From Bradyrhizobium sp. LTSP885 (lineage in GTDB: Bacteria; Pseudomonadota; Alphaproteobacteria; Rhizobiales; Xanthobacteraceae), in NCBI RefSeq assembly GCF_000938305.1, contig NZ_JYMT01000041.1, positions 78,790-142,789 on the forward strand: a DNA stretch of 64,000 bases. The letters run 5' to 3'. The position numbers were made by a program, and so were the translations under genes. This document shows positions 51,936-61,555 of the stretch, piece by piece (position 1 is the stretch's first letter; the number at the start of each line of letters is the position of its first letter). The notes below the pieces were generated by a model, which saw only the letters and a program-made list of their open reading frames with translations, had not been told where the DNA came from and did not search any database.

Positions 51936-53111
51936 TCATCCGACCTTGGTCCATACGTTTCCGGCTTTCGAAGACGCTACCGCGGCTTCGATGAAGCGCA
52001 TGCCGGCCAAGCCGTCACGCACGGTCGGATAGATCGTTCCGGCATCGAGTGAAGCGCCGGTCCGCGCGGCGCGGATTGCCCGCGCAGCTTCGGCATAGAT
52101 CGTGGCAAAACCCTCGAGATAACCCTCAGGGTGTCCACTCGGCACGCGGGAGACTCGGGCGGCTTCCGGCAGCGCCCCAGCGCCGGCGCGAGTGAGCAAC
52201 TGCTTCGGCTCGCCGAAGCGGGTGAACCATAGATAATTTGGATCGGCTTGTGTCCATTCGAGCCCACCCCTGGTGCCGCAAATGCGCAGCTTGAGGCCAT
52301 TTTCGTTGCCGACCGCCACCTGGCTCGCCCACAGCATGCCACGCGCGCCGCCCTTGAAACGCAACAGTATCTGGACGTCGTCGTCGAGCAGTCGGCCAGG
52401 CACGAAGGTGGTGAGCTGCGCCAGGATTGCATCTGTCTCCAGTCCGGTGACGAAAGCAGCGAGATTGTAGGCGTGCGTTCCGATATCGCCGATGGCGCCG
52501 CCAGCCCCGGACCGCTTCGGATCGGTGCGCCACTCGGCTTGCTTGCTTCCCGAAAGCTCGGCGCGCTCGGTAAGCCAGTCCTGCGGATATTCTGCCTGTA
52601 CGACGCGGATGTCGCCCAACTTGCCTTGCGCGATCATGGCACGTGCCTGCCGCATCATCGGATAGCCGGTGTAGTTGTGGGTGAGGACGAAGACCTTACC
52701 GCTCTTTTCCACCAGATCGACCAGCTCCCGTGCCTCCGCCACGGTGGTCGTCATCGGCTTGTCGCAGATCACGTGGATGCCGGCCTCGAGGAAAGCGCGG
52801 GCGGCCGGTGCGTGCACATGGTTGGGAGTCACGATCGACACCGCTTCGATCCCGTCTGGGCGCCCGGACTCGGCCCTCGCCATCTCCTCGAACGATCCGT
52901 AGGATCTTTCGGCCGCAATGCCGAGTTCCAAGGCCGACGCCTTGGCCCGGGCAGGCTCTGAAGACAGCGCGCCCGCGACCAGTTCGAACTGCCCGTCGAT
53001 CCGCGCCGCTATGCGATGAACGGCACCGATAAAGGCGCCCTGACCGCCGCCCACCATGCCAAGCCTGATGCGGCCGCCTGCGCTGTCGTACCCGCTAGCT
53101 TCGATCGCCAT
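51936..53111 (-). CDS. Gfo/Idh/MocA-family oxidoreductase
   Basis: The 391-residue product has a nucleotide-binding Rossmann fold at the N-terminus (RIRLGMVGGGQGAFIGAVHRIA), the catalytic Lys in CDKPMTTTVAEARELV (about 120), and the conserved GGAIGDIGTHAYNLAAFV with the active-site Asp/His. It probably oxidises a sugar or polyol derivative with NAD(P). A strong AGGAGG lies 6 bases before the ATG. It is last in the leftward sugar operon, after the TIM-barrel gene (9-bp gap). The substrate is not deducible. Confidence 0.92.
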   Translation of the reverse strand: MAIEASGYDSAGGRIRLGMVGGGQGAFIGAVHRIAARIDGQFELVAGALSSEPARAKASALELGIAAERSYGSFEEMARAESGRPDGIEAVSIVTPNHVHAPAARAFLEAGIHVICDKPMTTTVAEARELVDLVEKSGKVFVLTHNYTGYPMMRQARAMIAQGKLGDIRVVQAEYPQDWLTERAELSGSKQAEWRTDPKRSGAGGAIGDIGTHAYNLAAFVTGLETDAILAQLTTFVPGRLLDDDVQILLRFKGGARGMLWASQVAVGNENGLKLRICGTRGGLEWTQADPNYLWFTRFGEPKQLLTRAGAGALPEAARVSRVPSGHPEGYLEGFATIYAEAARAIRAARTGASLDAGTIYPTVRDGLAGMRFIEAAVASSKAGNVWTKVG

Positions 53112-53120
53112 GCGAACCTC

Positions 53121-54176
53121 CTAAGCCAAGCCGAGCATCTTGCGGTTCGCAAGATCGTCGGTGCCTGCCCCGGCAAAATCGTCGAAGGCGCGCTCGGTAA
53201 CGCGGATGATGTGACGCTTGATGAATTCCGCACCTTCGCGCGCGCCGTCTTCCGGGTGCTTGAGCGCGCACTCCCACTCCAGCACCGCCCAGCTGTCGAA
53301 ATCATAGGATGTAAGCTTGGAGAAGATGCCGCCGAAATCGACCTGTCCGTCGCCCAGCGAGCGGAACCGCCCTGCCCGGTTCGCCCAGCTCTGGAAACCG
53401 CCATAAAGGCCCTGCCGGCCCGTCGGATTGAATTCGGCGTCCTTCACGTGAAAGGCCTTTATGCGCTCGCGATAGATGTCGATGTAATCGAGATAGTCGA
53501 GCTGTTGCAGCAGGAGGTGCGACGGATCGTAGAGCAGGTTCGCCCGCGCGTGGCCCTTCACCCGTTCGAGAAAAATCTCGTAGCTGACGCCGTCATGCAG
53601 GTCTTCTCCGGGATGAATCTCGTAGCAGACATCGACGCCGTTCTCGTCGGCATAGTCGAGGAGCGGAGTCCAACGTCTTGCCAGCTCATCGAACGCTGCT
53701 TCCACGAGGCCGGCCGGACGCTGCGGCCACGGGTAGATATAGGGCCATGCCAGCGCGCCCGAGAAGGTGGCATGTGCTTTCAAGTCGAGATGTTTCGATG
53801 CTCTAAGCGCGCGTTTCACCTGATCGACCGCCCATTCGGTGCGTGCCGACGGGTTGCCGCGCACTTCAGGCGCCGCGAAGCCATCGAAGGCAATATCATA
53901 GGCAGGATGGACCGCGACGAGTTGCCCCTGCAGATGAGTGGAGAGCTCGGTGATCGCCAGTCCGTGCCGTGCCGCGACCCCGCTGATCTCGTCGCAATAG
54001 GCCTTTGAATCGGACGCCCTCTTCAAATCGAAAAGTCGCGCGTCCCAGGTCGGAATCTGCACGCCTTCGTAGCCGAGCGACGATGCCCATTCGCAGATCG
54101 CGTCAAACGAGTTGAACGGAGCTGTATCCCCGGCGAACTGCGCCAGGAAAATGGCTGGGCCTTTTATCGACTTCAT
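53121..54176 (-). CDS. Sugar phosphate isomerase/epimerase (TIM-barrel, AP-endonuclease-2 type)
   Basis: The 351-residue product has metal-binding acidic and His residues typical of this fold: VCYEIHPGEDLHDGVSYE (Glu), NLLYDPSHLLLQ (Asp, His), KAFHVKDAEF and WAVLEWECALKHPEDG. Related enzymes epimerise or isomerise keto-sugars or inosose. The ATG at 54176 fits the conserved start (KGPAIFLAQFAGD); the frame is open about 47 codons further. It is in the operon with the Gfo/Idh gene, as is common for inositol- or rare-sugar routes. Confidence 0.9.
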   Translation of the reverse strand: MKSIKGPAIFLAQFAGDTAPFNSFDAICEWASSLGYEGVQIPTWDARLFDLKRASDSKAYCDEISGVAARHGLAITELSTHLQGQLVAVHPAYDIAFDGFAAPEVRGNPSARTEWAVDQVKRALRASKHLDLKAHATFSGALAWPYIYPWPQRPAGLVEAAFDELARRWTPLLDYADENGVDVCYEIHPGEDLHDGVSYEIFLERVKGHARANLLYDPSHLLLQQLDYLDYIDIYRERIKAFHVKDAEFNPTGRQGLYGGFQSWANRAGRFRSLGDGQVDFGGIFSKLTSYDFDSWAVLEWECALKHPEDGAREGAEFIKRHIIRVTERAFDDFAGAGTDDLANRKMLGLA

Positions 54177-54289
54177 GAGCTTTCTTCCCTGATCCGGCTT
54201 CTTGCGAACACGATTCACCCAACTGCGGCAGCGGCGGCATCCACACGCCATGAAACTCGGCGTTCCAATATTGCATCCATGACGAGGGA

Positions 54290-54313
54290 CGGTCCGGGGG
54301 TGGGCCCGGACCG
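54290..54313 (-). terminator. Stem-loop after the sugar-binding protein gene
   Basis: A 9-bp perfect stem (54290-54298 with 54305-54313) with a 6-base loop lies 28 bp beyond the binding-protein stop and 114 bp before the next gene start. There is no T-run on the minus strand. It may protect the 5' message and give higher binding-protein yield, or partly terminate. Confidence 0.5.
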
Positions 54314-54340
54314 CCAAGGACTCGCCCGGCAGAAATATCC

Positions 54341-55276
54341 TTACTTCAGGAGCTGCCCGACATTGTCTTTGGTGACGAGATCAAGACCCGTGTAAATGAT
54401 CTCAGGCACCTTCTCCCCCTTCTTGATCGCCAGTAGAACATCCATGGCCTTTTCGCCCATCTCGAACGGCCGCTGGCCGGTCAGAGCGTTGGAATAGCCG
54501 TCGCGCAATAGCTCGAGCTGCATCTTGAGCGTATCGGCCACCACCAGGGTGAACTTGCCGGCGTCGATATCCTTCTTGTTCTTATTGACGAACGCCTTGT
54601 AACCCTCCGGCGCGAACATCGGCCAGCCGCCGATCGGCACGATCGCGGCAAGGTCCGGCGTCGCGGTGCGCAGGTCGGACATCTGCTGAACAGCGAGCGC
54701 GGAGTCGTCATTGCAGAATGTCGGCGAGCCGGAAACCTCGGCCCATTTCGACCCCTTGAGCGCTTCGCGGACACCATCGACGCGCTCGGCGAGGTTCTTG
54801 GCACCCGGGCCGCCCGAGATCATGGCGTACTTGCCACCCTCGGGCCGAAGCTGCAGCAACTGCTTGCCGAGCGCGAGGCCAAAATCCTTGTTGTTGGTAC
54901 CGATATACGCGATGCGCTTGGAGCCCGGCGCATCCGCATCGAATGTCACCACCGGGATGCCCGCCGCGCTTGCCGCCTCGATCGACTTGGTCATGGCCGC
55001 GACGTCGGCAACGGAGATCGCAAGGCCGTCCACCTTCTGCGTAACGAAGTCCTGGATGATCTGCGCCTGGGTTGCCGGCTCATGCTCGATTGGCCCTTTG
55101 TAGATGCACTCGACATTGCCGAGTTCCTTGGCGCGCTTCAAGCAGCCGTCTCGTGCTACATCGAAGAAGGGGTTGTTCATCGCCTTGGGCACGATGACGA
55201 AACGGTACTTCGTCTCGGCAAGAGCCGGGCTCGCCATCATTGCGGCAATCACGGTAGCAAGAAGAATTTTCTTCAT
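54341..55276 (-). CDS. Sugar ABC transporter periplasmic binding protein
   Basis: The 311-residue product has a signal peptide (KKILLATVIAAMMASPALAE) and the ribose-binding-like fold: AMNNPFFDVARDGC, VDGLAISVADVAAMTKSIEAA, GIPVVTFDADAP, RIAYIGTNNKDFGLALGKQLL. It is the periplasmic receptor for the adjacent permease and ATPase (CUT2-type). The context suggests a pentose or other monosaccharide. The ATG at 55276 has GAGGAG 7 bases upstream. Confidence 0.92.
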   Translation of the reverse strand: MKKILLATVIAAMMASPALAETKYRFVIVPKAMNNPFFDVARDGCLKRAKELGNVECIYKGPIEHEPATQAQIIQDFVTQKVDGLAISVADVAAMTKSIEAASAAGIPVVTFDADAPGSKRIAYIGTNNKDFGLALGKQLLQLRPEGGKYAMISGGPGAKNLAERVDGVREALKGSKWAEVSGSPTFCNDDSALAVQQMSDLRTATPDLAAIVPIGGWPMFAPEGYKAFVNKNKKDIDAGKFTLVVADTLKMQLELLRDGYSNALTGQRPFEMGEKAMDVLLAIKKGEKVPEIIYTGLDLVTKDNVGQLLK

Positions 55277-55373
55277 TGGTCGCTCCTCCACGCGTTGTTG
55301 CCTATCCTGAAGATCGTCGGTGCCGGGAGGCGGATAGACGACGCCGTTGTTGGCGCCTCCCGATCAGTACCCC

Positions 55374-56456
55374 TTAAATCGTGCGCGAGCGCATTCGGTC
55401 GATCAGCACGGCCAGGATGATGATCACGCCTACCAATGTTTGCTGCCAATAGGAATTGACCTGCGCGAGCACGAGGCCATTGCGGATCACCTCGAGCAGG
55501 ACGCAGCCGATAATGGCGCCGAACGGACCGCCAATCCCGCCCGCCAGGTTGGCGCCGCCGATCACCGCTGCAGCGATTACGTTGAGCTCATAGGAAGTCG
55601 CCATGTTCGCGGGCGCCGAGCCCAGCCAGCCGGATACGATGATCCCCTGCAGTCCTGCAGCAAGCGCGGCGATCACATAGACCTTGATCTTTACGCGCAC
55701 GACCGAAACGCCGGTCAATTCGACGGCTTTCTCATTGCCGCCGAGAGCAAAGACGTGCCGACCGAACGTGGTGTGGTGCAAGACGACGGCCATCACCGCC
55801 GCGAGGATCACAAGATAGAGGAAAGGCGCGGGCATTCCGTACAGGTCGCCCGACGTCAGCGCGTAGAAATAGTCGGCGTCCGGGCCGCCCGGGAAGCTGC
55901 CCCGGCCGTTTGATACGACATAACCGAGACCGCGCACGATCGAGAGCATGCCGAGCGTGGTGACGAAGGGTGACAGCCGAAGCACCGCGATGCAGAAGCC
56001 ATTGACGAGCCCGACGAGCAGCGCGGTTCCAAGCCCGGCAAACATCGAGACGAGCAGGATCAGGCCCGGCAAATTGGCGGCCACGGTCTTTCCGTCGGCG
56101 GCCACATGCACGAACAGCGAGGCGCCGGGCATGCCCGGCGTCGAGAGACCCGACATGACCATCGAGGTGATCATGGCGGAAAAGCACATCGTCGAGCCGA
56201 CCGAGAGATCGATACCGCCCGTGATGATCACGAAGGTGGCGCCGAGGGTGGCGATGGCGATGAACGAGAAATTCTTCGCCACGTTCTGCATGTTCCCTTC
56301 GGTGAAGAAGTAGGGGCTCGCGAAGTGCATCACGACGAGCAGCACCAGCAGCGCGAGCGTGACGTAGGCGGTCTGCGAGGTGAAGAAGCCGCGCTGCCAC
56401 CACCTGGCATGGCCGACATTGGCAAAGGAGACCGGGGATTCCATTGGCACGGACAT
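55374..56456 (-). CDS. Sugar ABC transporter permease, RbsC-like
   Basis: The 360-residue product has 8-10 membrane spans. It shows the CUT2 permease features IATLGATFVIITGGIDLSVGS, VGLVNGFCIAVLRLSPFVTTLGML, NVIAAAVIGGANLAGGIGGPFGAIIGC. One permease gene is present, so it probably forms a homodimer. The ATG at 56456 overlaps the TGA of the ATPase gene (TGATG). It is downstream of the ATPase gene in the operon and precedes the binding protein by about 97 bp. Confidence 0.94.
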   Translation of the reverse strand: MSVPMESPVSFANVGHARWWQRGFFTSQTAYVTLALLVLLVVMHFASPYFFTEGNMQNVAKNFSFIAIATLGATFVIITGGIDLSVGSTMCFSAMITSMVMSGLSTPGMPGASLFVHVAADGKTVAANLPGLILLVSMFAGLGTALLVGLVNGFCIAVLRLSPFVTTLGMLSIVRGLGYVVSNGRGSFPGGPDADYFYALTSGDLYGMPAPFLYLVILAAVMAVVLHHTTFGRHVFALGGNEKAVELTGVSVVRVKIKVYVIAALAAGLQGIIVSGWLGSAPANMATSYELNVIAAAVIGGANLAGGIGGPFGAIIGCVLLEVIRNGLVLAQVNSYWQQTLVGVIIILAVLIDRMRSRTI

Positions 56457-57220
56457 CACGCGGCCTCCTTCGCGCCAGTGATAAGGGCGGTCACTTCCTC
56501 AGGGCTCGTGTCCTGGACCGGCTTGTCTGCCCTCTTCTCGCCGCGCCGCATGACGACGACGCGGTCGCAGACGGCGAAGACGTCCGGCATGCGATGAGAA
56601 ATCAGCATGACGGCAACGCCCTGCTCCTTGAGGCGATGGATCAGGCTCAGCACCTGCTCGACCTGCCGGACCGAGATCGCCGCAGTCGGCTCGTCCATCA
56701 TGACGAGCTTGGCGTTTGACAGTCGCGTCCGCGCGATGGCGACCGCCTGGCGCTGGCCACCCGACATTTGCTTGACGAGATGGTGCGGCCTGGTCTCGGA
56801 GCGCAATTCACCGAACAGCTCCAGCGCGCGTGCCGCCATCGCCTTGTGGTCAAGGAAGGAGAACGGACCGAATTTCCACGTGAGCTCGCGTCCGAGGAAA
56901 ACGTTTGCCGCAGCCGTCAAATTGTCGGCGAGCGCGAGATCCTGGTAGACGACCTCGATCCCTACCTCGCGCGCATCGAGCGGACGGTGGAAATGAACCT
57001 TCTTGTCTTCGAAGCGGATCTCTCCGTGGTTTGCCGGAAAATTACCGGCGATGATCTTCACCAGCGTCGATTTGCCGGCGCCGTTATCGCCCATCAGGCC
57101 GACCACTTCTCCTGGGAAAATCTTCATGTCGACGCCATGTAGCGCCCGGATCGCGCCGAAATCCTTGCCGACACCTCTCAATTCCAGGATGGGTTGCCGG
57201 GCAGTATCGTCCGTCACCAT
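56456..57220 (-). CDS. Sugar ABC transporter ATP-binding protein, single-domain
   Basis: The 254-residue product has Walker A GDNGAGKSTL (about 46), signature MSGGQRQAVAIAR (about 153) and Walker B LVMMDEPTAA. Single-domain ATPases of about 250 residues occur in FrcA-type transporters rather than in the double-domain RbsA/XylG. The GTG/ATG start at 57220 is supported by GAGGGAG upstream. The gene is coupled to the permease by overlap. Confidence 0.93.
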   Translation of the reverse strand: MVTDDTARQPILELRGVGKDFGAIRALHGVDMKIFPGEVVGLMGDNGAGKSTLVKIIAGNFPANHGEIRFEDKKVHFHRPLDAREVGIEVVYQDLALADNLTAAANVFLGRELTWKFGPFSFLDHKAMAARALELFGELRSETRPHHLVKQMSGGQRQAVAIARTRLSNAKLVMMDEPTAAISVRQVEQVLSLIHRLKEQGVAVMLISHRMPDVFAVCDRVVVMRRGEKRADKPVQDTSPEEVTALITGAKEAA

Positions 57221-57268
57221 GGCGATCTCCCTCTCAAATAATGCTGCGTCAAATCGCATTCGCTCCGA

Positions 57269-58591
57269 TCAGACATACCGGTTGACCATGGATTCCAGAT
57301 ATTCCTGACGTCCCGAGCGCGGCTGCGGATCCAGTCCGCCAGCAAGCGCCCGGTCGGCAAGCTCGGCCAGCGAGCGCTGTCCTGCGAGGATCGCGCGCCC
57401 CTCGGCGTCCGCCCATCCAGCATAGCGTTCGACGATCGGAGCCGTGAGCGCGTTGGCTTCCAGCATATCGGCGGCGGCAAGCAACGCACGGGCACAGGCA
57501 TCCATCGAGCCGACGTGGGCATGGATCAGGTCATCAGGCTCGATCGACTGACGCCTGATCTTGGCGTCGAAGTTGAGACCGCCAGTGGTGAAGCCACCGC
57601 GCTTCAGCATTTCATGAAACACAAGGGCCAGTTCTGGCACATTCATCGCGAACTGGTCGGTGTCCCAGCCAAGTAGATCGTCGCCGCGGTTGATATCGAG
57701 CGAGCCGAAGATACCAAGTGCCTCGGCAAGCGCGACCTCATGCTGGAACGAATGGCCGGCGAGGATGGCGTGGTTTTGCTCGATGTTGAGCTTGACGTCC
57801 TTGAGGAGGTCGTAGCGTTCAAGGAAGCCGGAGCAGGTGGCGACATCGAAATCGTATTGGTGCTTGGTCGGCTCTTTCGGTTTCGGCTCGATCAGGATCG
57901 GCCCCTTGAAACCAATTTTATGCTTGTGCTCGACCACAAGCGAAACGAAACGGCCGAGCTGGTCGAGCTCGCGCCCGATGTCGGTGTTGAGCAGTGTCTC
58001 GTAACCCTCGCGCCCGCCCCAGAGCACGTAATTCTGGCCGCCAAGCCGATGCGTCACCTCGAGCGCCGCCCGGACCTGCGCTGCCGCGTAGACGAACACC
58101 TCTGGATCCGGATTGGTCGCCGCACCCGCCATGTAGCGGCGGTGCGAGAACAAATTGGCCGTTCCCCAGAGCAGGCGCACTTTGGCCGCCGACATCTTCT
58201 GCTCGAACAGATCGGCAATGACGTTGAGGTTCTTGACCGACTCGGCAAGCGACCGGCCTTCCGGCGCAACGTCCGCATCGTGGAATGTGAAGAATGGCAC
58301 ATCGAGCAGGCGGAACAGCTCGAATGCGACATCGGCCTTGGCGCGGGCAAGCGCCATCGGATCATCGCCATGGTGCCATGGCCTGAGAAAAGTCTCGCCG
58401 CCGAACGGATCGCTCCCGATCCAGCCGAACGAATGCCAGTAGCAGACGGCGAAACGCAAATGATCTTCGAGCCGCCGGCCACGGACGATGCGGTCCTTGT
58501 CGTACCAGCGGAAGGCAAGCGGTTTGTCCGGCTTAGGACCCCCATACGCGACCGGCTCGGTGGTTGCAAAAAAGTTCGTTGATGCGTTCAC
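57269..58591 (-). CDS. xylA: Xylose isomerase
   Basis: XylA interconverts D-xylose and D-xylulose, the substrate of the upstream kinase gene product. The 440-residue product is the normal length for class II xylose isomerases. Signatures: FTFHDADVAPEG, the metal ligands in VLWGGREGYETLLNTD, IEQNHAILAGHSFQHE, FGSLDINRGDDLLGWDTD and GGLNFDAKIRR. The GTG at 58591 overlaps the xylB stop (GTGA). Downstream, the transporter ATPase starts 48 bp away. Confidence 0.95.
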   Translation of the reverse strand: MNASTNFFATTEPVAYGGPKPDKPLAFRWYDKDRIVRGRRLEDHLRFAVCYWHSFGWIGSDPFGGETFLRPWHHGDDPMALARAKADVAFELFRLLDVPFFTFHDADVAPEGRSLAESVKNLNVIADLFEQKMSAAKVRLLWGTANLFSHRRYMAGAATNPDPEVFVYAAAQVRAALEVTHRLGGQNYVLWGGREGYETLLNTDIGRELDQLGRFVSLVVEHKHKIGFKGPILIEPKPKEPTKHQYDFDVATCSGFLERYDLLKDVKLNIEQNHAILAGHSFQHEVALAEALGIFGSLDINRGDDLLGWDTDQFAMNVPELALVFHEMLKRGGFTTGGLNFDAKIRRQSIEPDDLIHAHVGSMDACARALLAAADMLEANALTAPIVERYAGWADAEGRAILAGQRSLAELADRALAGGLDPQPRSGRQEYLESMVNRYV

Positions 58592-60045
58592 GCGGACAGC
58601 TCCTTGAGCGCGGGATAAAGTTTTCGCCACTGCCGATAGGCGTCATCGTAGGCGACCATCGTCGAAGCGCGCGGCACGAAGCTCGCGAGCCGTCTCGGAC
58701 GGGTGCATACTTTCGCTGGCTCTTCTTGGGTGGCAGCCATCCGGCCGAGCCGCGCGGCTCCCAGCGCCGCACCGACCTCGCCCTCCTCGACGCGGCGGAC
58801 CGGAATGCCGAGCACATCGGCGATGATCTGTGCCCACAGCGCCGAGCGCGATCCGCCGCCCACGAGATCGACCTCCGCGATCGCGGGACTTGAGCCGCCC
58901 ATCGCAGCAAGATTGTCGCGCACGGCGAAGGCCACACCTTCGAGCACCGCCTGAACGATATCATCGCGTCCGGTCGCGCTGCGCAGACCGACGAAGGCAC
59001 CGGCAGCAGTGGCATCATTGTGCGGTGTGCGCTCGCCGTCGAGATAAGGCAGGAATTGCACCGGGCTCGGCCGTTCGACGGCCTCGCCGAGCGGGGCGAG
59101 TAATTCGGATTCAGGCGTTGCCAGAATGCGAGCAAGCCAGCCAAGCGAGGCGGCGGCCGACAACATCACGCCCATCTGGTGCCAAAGGCCGGGAAGCGCG
59201 TGGCAGAAGGCGTGGACCGCCGAGCGAGGTGCCGGCGCAAACCGCTCCGTGACGCGGAACAGCACACCCGAAGTCCCGAGCGAAAGGAAGGCATCGCCAG
59301 GCGCAATGGCGCCGAGTCCGATCGCGCTGGCTGCGTTATCGCCGGCGCCACCGGCGACCACCACGCCGGGTGCCATGCCCCAACGCTGCGCGAAGTCGGC
59401 AGATAGAACTGCACTCGGCTGGCTGCCTTCGACCAGTCGCGGCATATGGTGGAGACCGAGCCCCGTCGCTTCCAGGATGGTCTCGGACCAGCAGCGCCGA
59501 CCGACGTCGAGCCAGAGCGTTCCGGCCGCATCCGACATGTCCTCGACCATCTCGCCGGTCAAGCGGTAGCGGACATAGGCCTTGGGAAGAAGAACGTGAG
59601 CTACCCTCGCGAAAACATCCGGTTCGTGCCGCGCCACCCACATGAGCTTGGGAGCGGTGAAGCCCGCCATCGCCAGATTCCCGGCGATCGCGTGCAGCGA
59701 GGGGCACCGGCGCTCGAGTTTGGTGCACTCGGCATGGGAACGGCCGTCATTCCAGAGAATGGCCGGGCGCAGCGGCCGGCCGTCGGCACCAAGCAGCGTA
59801 GCGCCATGCATCTGGCCGGCAAGGCCAATGCCCCGAACCTGCGCCGTTTCGCGCGGGTGCCTGGCAGCGAGATCGTCGACCGCATCGATCGCCGCGTCGA
59901 CCCAGGCATCCGGATCCTGCTCGGACCAGAGCGGCTCAAGATGCGACAGCGCAAGCTCGCGCGAAGCCGCAGCGGCGATCGCACCCGCGTCATTCACGAG
60001 CACGGCCTTCACACTGGACGTGCCGATGTCCATCCCCAGATACAC
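58588..60045 (-). CDS. xylB: Xylulokinase
   Basis: XylB phosphorylates D-xylulose to xylulose-5-phosphate for the pentose phosphate pathway. The 485-residue FGGY-family kinase has MDIGTSSVKAVLVNDAG at the N-terminus, LAGQMHGATLLGADG, GAGDNAASAIGLGAIAPGDAFLSLGTSGVLF and VGGGSRSALWAQIIADVLG. The GTG start at 60045 is preceded by AGGGAGGAAGG. The xylA start overlaps its stop. A LacI-type regulator lies upstream with a 114-bp gap. Confidence 0.95.
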   Translation of the reverse strand: MYLGMDIGTSSVKAVLVNDAGAIAAAASRELALSHLEPLWSEQDPDAWVDAAIDAVDDLAARHPRETAQVRGIGLAGQMHGATLLGADGRPLRPAILWNDGRSHAECTKLERRCPSLHAIAGNLAMAGFTAPKLMWVARHEPDVFARVAHVLLPKAYVRYRLTGEMVEDMSDAAGTLWLDVGRRCWSETILEATGLGLHHMPRLVEGSQPSAVLSADFAQRWGMAPGVVVAGGAGDNAASAIGLGAIAPGDAFLSLGTSGVLFRVTERFAPAPRSAVHAFCHALPGLWHQMGVMLSAAASLGWLARILATPESELLAPLGEAVERPSPVQFLPYLDGERTPHNDATAAGAFVGLRSATGRDDIVQAVLEGVAFAVRDNLAAMGGSSPAIAEVDLVGGGSRSALWAQIIADVLGIPVRRVEEGEVGAALGAARLGRMAATQEEPAKVCTRPRRLASFVPRASTMVAYDDAYRQWRKLYPALKELSA

Positions 60046-60159
60046 GAGCCTTCCTCCCTTTCGGCTCTCACGCGGCGTGCGAACTGCGTCGCCTTTCCCG
60101 CAAAGTGCCGACTTTTTGAACTCGGCCTGCCGCTTAGAACCGCCTTACGGTGGTGGGCC

Positions 60160-61182
60160 CTACGGCAGATTGTCCCTCATCACGATGTCGATCCGGATAT
60201 TCTCCTGTTCACTCAAGATCGGTTCGCCTCGCGCGAGCGCGAGCAGCACGCGGATGGCGGCCCGCGCCTCATGCCCGGGGTTCTGCGAGATGGCCGCATC
60301 GATCACACCCTGCAGGAGCAGCCTGCGCGTCACGACAGTCACGTCGTGCCCAACGAAAACCACCTGCTTCTCACGCCCGGAGTCGATCAGTGCCTTGGCA
60401 ACGCCAAGCGTTCCGGCGCCGACATTATAGAGACCGGCAATGTCAGGATGATCGCCAAGCAACCTCATCATGAGGTGTTCTGAGCATTCATCCGCGTCCC
60501 GCCCCTCAAGAACGGGTAACACATCAAGTTGCGGAAATTCGGAGGCCGTCACCTGACTGAAGCCGAAGATACGCTCGGCATGGTCCCGCAAGCCTTGCGA
60601 ACCGGCGACGATAGCGACCTTCCCTCGACGAGGACCGACCAGCCGCCCGACCAACGTGCCCGCGGTGCGCCCGGCGGCAATGTTGTCGATGCCGACATAG
60701 TGATGGCGGCGCGACGACGGCACGTCGGACACCAGCGTCACGACATTGGTGCCGGCATCGACAAGATCGTTGATGGCGGCGCGGACGCTCGGATGATCGA
60801 GCGCCACGACCGCCACTCCATCGAAGTCGCCGGCGAGGGATTCAAGGGTAGCCGCGAGAACGGCAGGATTGAACACGTCGGTAGCGACCATCTCGACCGC
60901 AAGGCGTCGGGCCGAAAGCCAGGTCGACATCTCGCCGAGATAGGACTGGATCTGCTGCATGAACAGATTCGGCCCGGACGGCATCACAAAGGCGAAGCGC
61001 CGTGCTCGCCCGCGGGCCAATTCCGCCGCAGCGACATGGGGTTGGAATGCGTTCCGCTCGATCGTCTCCTTCACGCGCCGGACGGTGTCCGGTCGCACGC
61101 CGGCGCGATTGTGGAGGACACGATCAACGGTTGCGAGGCTGACGCCAGCCTGGCGGGCAATGTCCTTGAGCGTGAACGCCAT
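60160..61182 (-). CDS. LacI-family transcriptional regulator
   Basis: The 340-residue product has the LacI helix-turn-helix at the N-terminus (LKDIARQAGVSLATVDRVLHNRAGVRPDTVRRVKETIERNAF) and a periplasmic-binding-protein-like effector domain (about 60-335: GVAVVALDHPSVRAAINDLVDAGTNVVTLVSD, VGIDNIAAGRTAGTLVG, ADECSEHLMMRLLGDHPDIAGLYNVGAG). It probably controls the downstream xylBA-transporter operon in response to a sugar. The ATG at 61182 gives the canonical N-terminus; the open frame extends upstream without support. Confidence 0.93.
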   Translation of the reverse strand: MAFTLKDIARQAGVSLATVDRVLHNRAGVRPDTVRRVKETIERNAFQPHVAAAELARGRARRFAFVMPSGPNLFMQQIQSYLGEMSTWLSARRLAVEMVATDVFNPAVLAATLESLAGDFDGVAVVALDHPSVRAAINDLVDAGTNVVTLVSDVPSSRRHHYVGIDNIAAGRTAGTLVGRLVGPRRGKVAIVAGSQGLRDHAERIFGFSQVTASEFPQLDVLPVLEGRDADECSEHLMMRLLGDHPDIAGLYNVGAGTLGVAKALIDSGREKQVVFVGHDVTVVTRRLLLQGVIDAAISQNPGHEARAAIRVLLALARGEPILSEQENIRIDIVMRDNLP

Positions 61183-61555
61183 ATTCGCTTCTCGCTTCTC
61201 CATCCTTGTCACGCTAGCAGAGGCCCAATGAGGTACGCAACTCATTTTGAGGTTCGGCCATCGACTATCGCTCTGGGAAGCCCGCCCCCAAAGGCAGGGC
61301 ACCGCGCTAAATCCGACAAGCGCTCAGTTTGGTAAGCGGCAGACGCCAGCGGGAACTGCACTGTGCCGTCTGACGGCTAACCCGGTGAGCAAGCGCCCGG
61401 AGGGCCGAGCTTGCGGGGATGGGAGGTGACGGCAGAGCCATCGATCAAAAGTAAAGCTCATCACAGACTCACCGAGACTCGGACAACGCAGGCCAGACTC
61501 GCTGGCGTAGCCGAAGCCAGACGCTCACGGCCGTCGTTCATCCCGTTGCGGCAAG
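61183..61555. other. Intergenic region upstream of the LacI-type regulator gene
   Basis: About 370 bp between the leftward livF stop and the LacI-type gene start. It includes inverted repeats (GCAAGC near 61389 with GCTTGC near 61409; CTGGC/GCCAG near 61500-61518). No gene is recognised. It likely contains the promoter of the sugar operon. Confidence 0.45.
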
